Assembly (NCBI GenBank): GCA_023413275.1
Contig: JAEZPX010000122.1
Location: forward strand, 1 to 8,151
Length of the DNA: 8,151 bases
DNA from: Bacillota bacterium
GTDB lineage: Bacteria > Bacillota > Clostridia > Lachnospirales > Anaerotignaceae
Direction: 5' to 3'
Shown: positions 6,900 through 8,151 of the stretch, one piece after another
Layout: every line of letters starts with the position of its first letter
How positions within the stretch are numbered: the first letter of the stretch is position 1
Notes under the pieces: model-generated
Told to the model about the DNA's origin: nothing
Databases searched by the model: none
What the model saw: the letters and a program-made list of their open reading frames with translations, nothing else
Position numbers and translations under genes: made by a program

Positions 6900-7350
6900 T
6901 TACTTGCGACTCTTAAAAGGGTTGGCTTCTGGAATACATAATTGTTCGCCCAGTTCATCCTCTTTTAGTTGTTTGGATATATACTCTGCTATTCTTTCTG
7001 CATTCTTTCTCACAGTATCCACATAATTTCCTTTACACCAAAACTCTCGATTTCTATATTTATATTTCATCTCCACAAATTGCTCATACATCATTGTACT
7101 ACTTTTTCCTTTTGGATACCCCATAAACTTTGATAAAGCAATCGTTCGTGGAATTTCTAGTAACATATGTATATGGGACATACTTCTCTTTTATTATCTT
7201 CACTCCTCTCTACTCATATTGGGTCCTCAAAATTTTTCTATCGCTTTTTTCATAATAGAATATTTTTCTCCCATATTAAGGTTCAAATACTATGTGGTAT
7301 TTGCAATTCCACATTGAATAACATAAACTATTTATATCATTCAGACCCAT
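6900..7350 (-). pseudogene. tnpA: IS200-like transposase TnpA, multiply disrupted
   Basis: About 150 codons long, the normal size of this HUH-type (Y1) transposase, which moves single-stranded DNA. The start at 7350 reads MGLNDINSLCYSMWNCKYHI then VFEP, followed by TAA (7278-7276) where relatives have Lys (AAA); the same frame continues YGRKIFYYEKKR before a second stop. Further on the coding signal moves to another frame (KILRTQYE-stop-RGVKII) and then to a third, from which an open frame runs to 6900. That part keeps the HIH metal motif (7167-7175), FMGYPKGKSS, KYRNREFWCKGNYVDTV, and the catalytic tyrosine in EYISKQ (codon at about 6981-6983). So there are at least two nonsense codons and two frameshifts, and no active protein is expected. 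The 93-residue C-terminal frame could be called as a partial gene, but it lacks the first third of the domain. Confidence 0.9.
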
Positions 7351-7354
7351 ATTA

Positions 7355-7421
7355 AAACTCCCTTCATTATTTTTTCTTTGCAGGTGGCTGTCTACAAATT
7401 TTATTATAACCAAGGGAGTTT
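7355..7421 (-). promoter_or_regulatory. Stem sequestering the tnpA ribosome binding site
   Basis: Minus-strand AAACTCCCTT (7421-7412) is perfectly complementary to AAGGGAGTTT (7364-7355), which contains the tnpA Shine-Dalgarno sequence (AAGGGAG, 7 bases before ATG at 7350). The two 10-base arms are separated by 47 bases holding TATAAT (7408-7403). RNA entering from outside the element would hide the ribosome binding site. RNA started at the internal TATAAT, if it is a promoter, would lack the first arm. IS200 is known to use a stem of this kind; the promoter role is inference because no good -35 is present. Confidence 0.6.
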
Positions 7422-7482
7422 CCTTTTTTGGCCTCATCACCGTAGGCTTTTTTGAACCACGCGTTAGTCCCGTGGTTTTCTT
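7376..7482 (-). repeat. IS leader repeat, copy R2 (left end of the IS remnant)
   Basis: About 107 bp immediately upstream of tnpA, matching 6724-6830 in the same orientation. It carries the hairpin AACCACG/CGTGGTT (minus strand, 7477-7455), a short GCCT/AGGC arm pair and the conserved TATAAT. Between the copies the hairpin stem is kept while its loop has changed almost completely, which points to selection on structure. Read on the plus strand, the hairpin is followed by TTTTCTTTTTT and could act as a terminator. Confidence 0.8.
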
Positions 7483-7491
7483 TTTTACAAT

Positions 7492-7519
7492 AAAAAAGCC
7501 TGTATTTATACAGGCTTTT
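7492..7519 (-). terminator. Intrinsic terminator of the tRNA operon
   Basis: GCCTGTA (7498-7504) and TACAGGC (7509-7515) form a 7-bp stem with loop TTTA, extended by four A-T pairs (7494-7497 with 7516-7519). The minus transcript then runs into TTTTTTATTG. It begins four bases after the 3' end of tRNA-Gln(CTG). The A-rich lower stem makes it potentially active in both directions. Confidence 0.9.
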
Positions 7520-7522
7520 AAA

Positions 7523-7594
7523 CTAGGGTAGCAGGATTTGAACCTGCGAATGACGGAATCAGAATCCGTTGCCTTACCGCTTGGCGATACCCCA
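7523..7594 (-). tRNA. tRNA-Gln(CTG)
   Basis: 72 bases with a complete cloverleaf. The acceptor TGGGGTA pairs with TACCCTA, with a G-U at the second pair. The anticodon stem ACGGA/TCCGT encloses loop TTCTGAT, anticodon CTG, reading CAG. The T arm is GCAGG-TTCGAAT-CCTGC, and CCA is not encoded (TTT follows). It is the last tRNA of the operon, 32 bases after tRNA-Gln(TTG), and shares its D arm (ATCGCCAAGCGGTAAGGCA). Confidence 0.95.
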
Positions 7595-7626
7595 ATAAAC
7601 AAATAAAGATTAGCATTATTTGAAAC

Positions 7627-7698
7627 CTGGGCTAGCTGGATTCGAACCAGCGAATGCAGGAGTCAAAGTCCTGTGCCTTACCGCTTGGCGATAGCCCA
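7627..7698 (-). tRNA. tRNA-Gln(TTG)
   Basis: 72 bases. Acceptor TGGGCTA/TAGCCCA is fully paired. Anticodon stem CAGGA/TCCTG encloses CTTTGAC, anticodon TTG, reading CAA and, by wobble, CAG. T arm GCTGG-TTCGAAT-CCAGC. CCA is not encoded. It lies 24 bases after tRNA-Gly. Confidence 0.96.
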
Positions 7699-7722
7699 CT
7701 ATACGATAATGCAAAAGCTAAA

Positions 7723-7794
7723 AGCGCGAAACGAGATTCGAACTCGCGACCCTCGCCTTGGCAAGGCGATGCTCTACCACTGAGCCATTCGCGC
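7723..7794 (-). tRNA. tRNA-Gly(GCC)
   Basis: 72 bases. Acceptor GCGCGAA/TTCGCGC is fully paired. Anticodon stem TCGCC/GGCGA encloses TTGCCAA, anticodon GCC, reading GGC and GGT. T arm GCGAG-TTCGAAT-CTCGT. The D arm is GGCTCAGTGGTAGAGC. CCA is not encoded. It follows tRNA-Leu after 6 bases. Confidence 0.96.
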
Positions 7795-7800
7795 AAATCA

Positions 7801-7884
7801 TGCAGTCGAGGGGACTTGAACCCCTACCCAGAAACCCGGACTAGATCCTTAGTCTAGCGCGTATGCCAATTCCGCCACGACTGC
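7801..7884 (-). tRNA. tRNA-Leu(AAG)
   Basis: 84 bases with the long variable arm of a class II tRNA. Acceptor GCAGTCG/CGACTGC is fully paired. Anticodon stem CTAGA/TCTAG encloses CTAAGGA, anticodon AAG, which would be read as inosine-AG if A34 is deaminated. T arm GGGG-TTCAAGT-CCCC. It follows tRNA-Lys after 7 bases. Confidence 0.95.
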
Positions 7885-7891
7885 AAAAACA

Positions 7892-7964
7892 TGAGTCACT
7901 CGGGGCTCGAACCCGAGACACCTGGATTAAAAGTCCAGTGCTCTACCAACTGAGCTAGTGACCC
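7892..7964 (-). tRNA. tRNA-Lys(TTT)
   Basis: 73 bases. Acceptor GGGTCAC pairs with GTGACTC, with one G-U at the second pair. Anticodon stem CTGGA/TCCAG encloses CTTTTAA, anticodon TTT, reading AAA and AAG. D arm AGCTCAGTTGGTAGAGCA is canonical. T arm TCGGG-TTCGAGC-CCCGA. CCA is not encoded. Confidence 0.95.
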
Positions 7965-7974
7965 GAAAATAAAG

Positions 7975-8049
<75 letters not shown>

Positions 8050-8080
8050 ATAAGGAATTACCCTTCCATTGATACGAGGC

Positions 8081-8151
<71 letters not shown>

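Larger units (their letters stand above)
6831..7482 (-). mobile_element. Decayed IS200/IS605-family insertion sequence
   Basis: The segment comprises a structured left end (R2, 7376-7482), a broken tnpA (6900-7350) and a short 3' tail with a hairpin. No accessory tnpB is present, so it is of the IS200 type with tnpA alone. This family has no terminal inverted repeats and makes no target duplications, and none are seen. The exact ends are not visible; the left end is placed at the hairpin next to the tRNA terminator and the right end before the R1 copy. If R1 belongs to it, the element reaches to about 6700. Confidence 0.65.

Noticed and set aside
6752..6958. 68-residue minus-strand open frame overlapping tnpA and R1
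   Set aside because: Its end (TRLMRGSKKPTAMRRKKK) is a translation of the leader repeat, similar to the one in R2, and its start overlaps the tnpA C-terminus out of frame. The similarity reflects the DNA repeat.
7355..7482. CRISPR-like or OMEGA-type guide RNA locus around the repeats
   Set aside because: There are only two long, diverged repeats with a gene between them, no regular spacers, and no tnpB/iscB or cas gene in the window.
7276..7602. 108-residue minus-strand open frame upstream of tnpA
   Set aside because: It starts inside tRNA-Gln(CTG), runs through its terminator and the noncoding IS leader, and becomes meaningful only in its last 25 codons, which are the true start of tnpA. 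It is not a separate gene.
7654..7857. 67-residue plus-strand open frame
   Set aside because: It lies antisense across three tRNA genes; such frames arise from tRNA sequence and are regularly mis-called.

Overview
The window looks like a chromosomal segment of a low-GC, Gram-positive anaerobe, most likely a member of the Clostridia (Bacillota). The reasons are AT-rich spacers, GGAGG-type ribosome binding sites, a Gram-positive lipoprotein signal on the binding protein, an Asp23/Gls24 plus FakA (YloU/YloV) gene pair, and tRNA genes without an encoded CCA end. The genus cannot be fixed from this sequence. Everything except the first 152 bases is read from the minus strand.

Layout, left to right. 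(1) Bases 1-152 are the last 49 codons of a plus-strand tyrosine recombinase, cut by the window edge. It converges on fakA, with a hairpin between them that could terminate in both directions. (2) The asp23-like gene and fakA form a two-gene minus-strand operon with a good sigma-A-type promoter at 2352-2380. FakA is the ATP-using kinase subunit for exogenous fatty acids; no FakB partner lies in the window. (3) A four-gene minus-strand operon runs SDR oxidoreductase > dctP > dctQ > dctM (6299 down to 2664) and ends at an intrinsic terminator at about 2480-2526. It encodes a complete TRAP transporter (lipoprotein binding protein, small and large membrane subunits) preceded by an NAD-type short-chain dehydrogenase. 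The likely logic is uptake of an organic or sugar acid followed by its oxidation or reduction in the cytoplasm; the substrate is not determined. (4) Bases 6600-7490 hold a decayed IS200/IS605-like insertion sequence. Its tnpA has at least two nonsense codons and at least two frameshifts. A structured leader of about 107 bp occurs twice in direct orientation, once before tnpA and once after it. (5) Bases 7492-8151 hold the downstream end of a tRNA operon in transcription order Pro(TGG, cut by the window edge), His(GTG), Lys(TTT), Leu(AAG), Gly(GCC), Gln(TTG), Gln(CTG), closed by a strong intrinsic terminator. The IS remnant abuts that terminator.

Most of the window is ordinary. The part most worth a second look is the IS remnant. 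Its leader pairs with the tnpA ribosome binding site, and the pairing is largely kept in a second, diverged copy. A conserved TATAAT sits between the two arms, so only transcripts reading in from outside would be expected to form the blocking stem. No clearly new defence or mobile system is visible.
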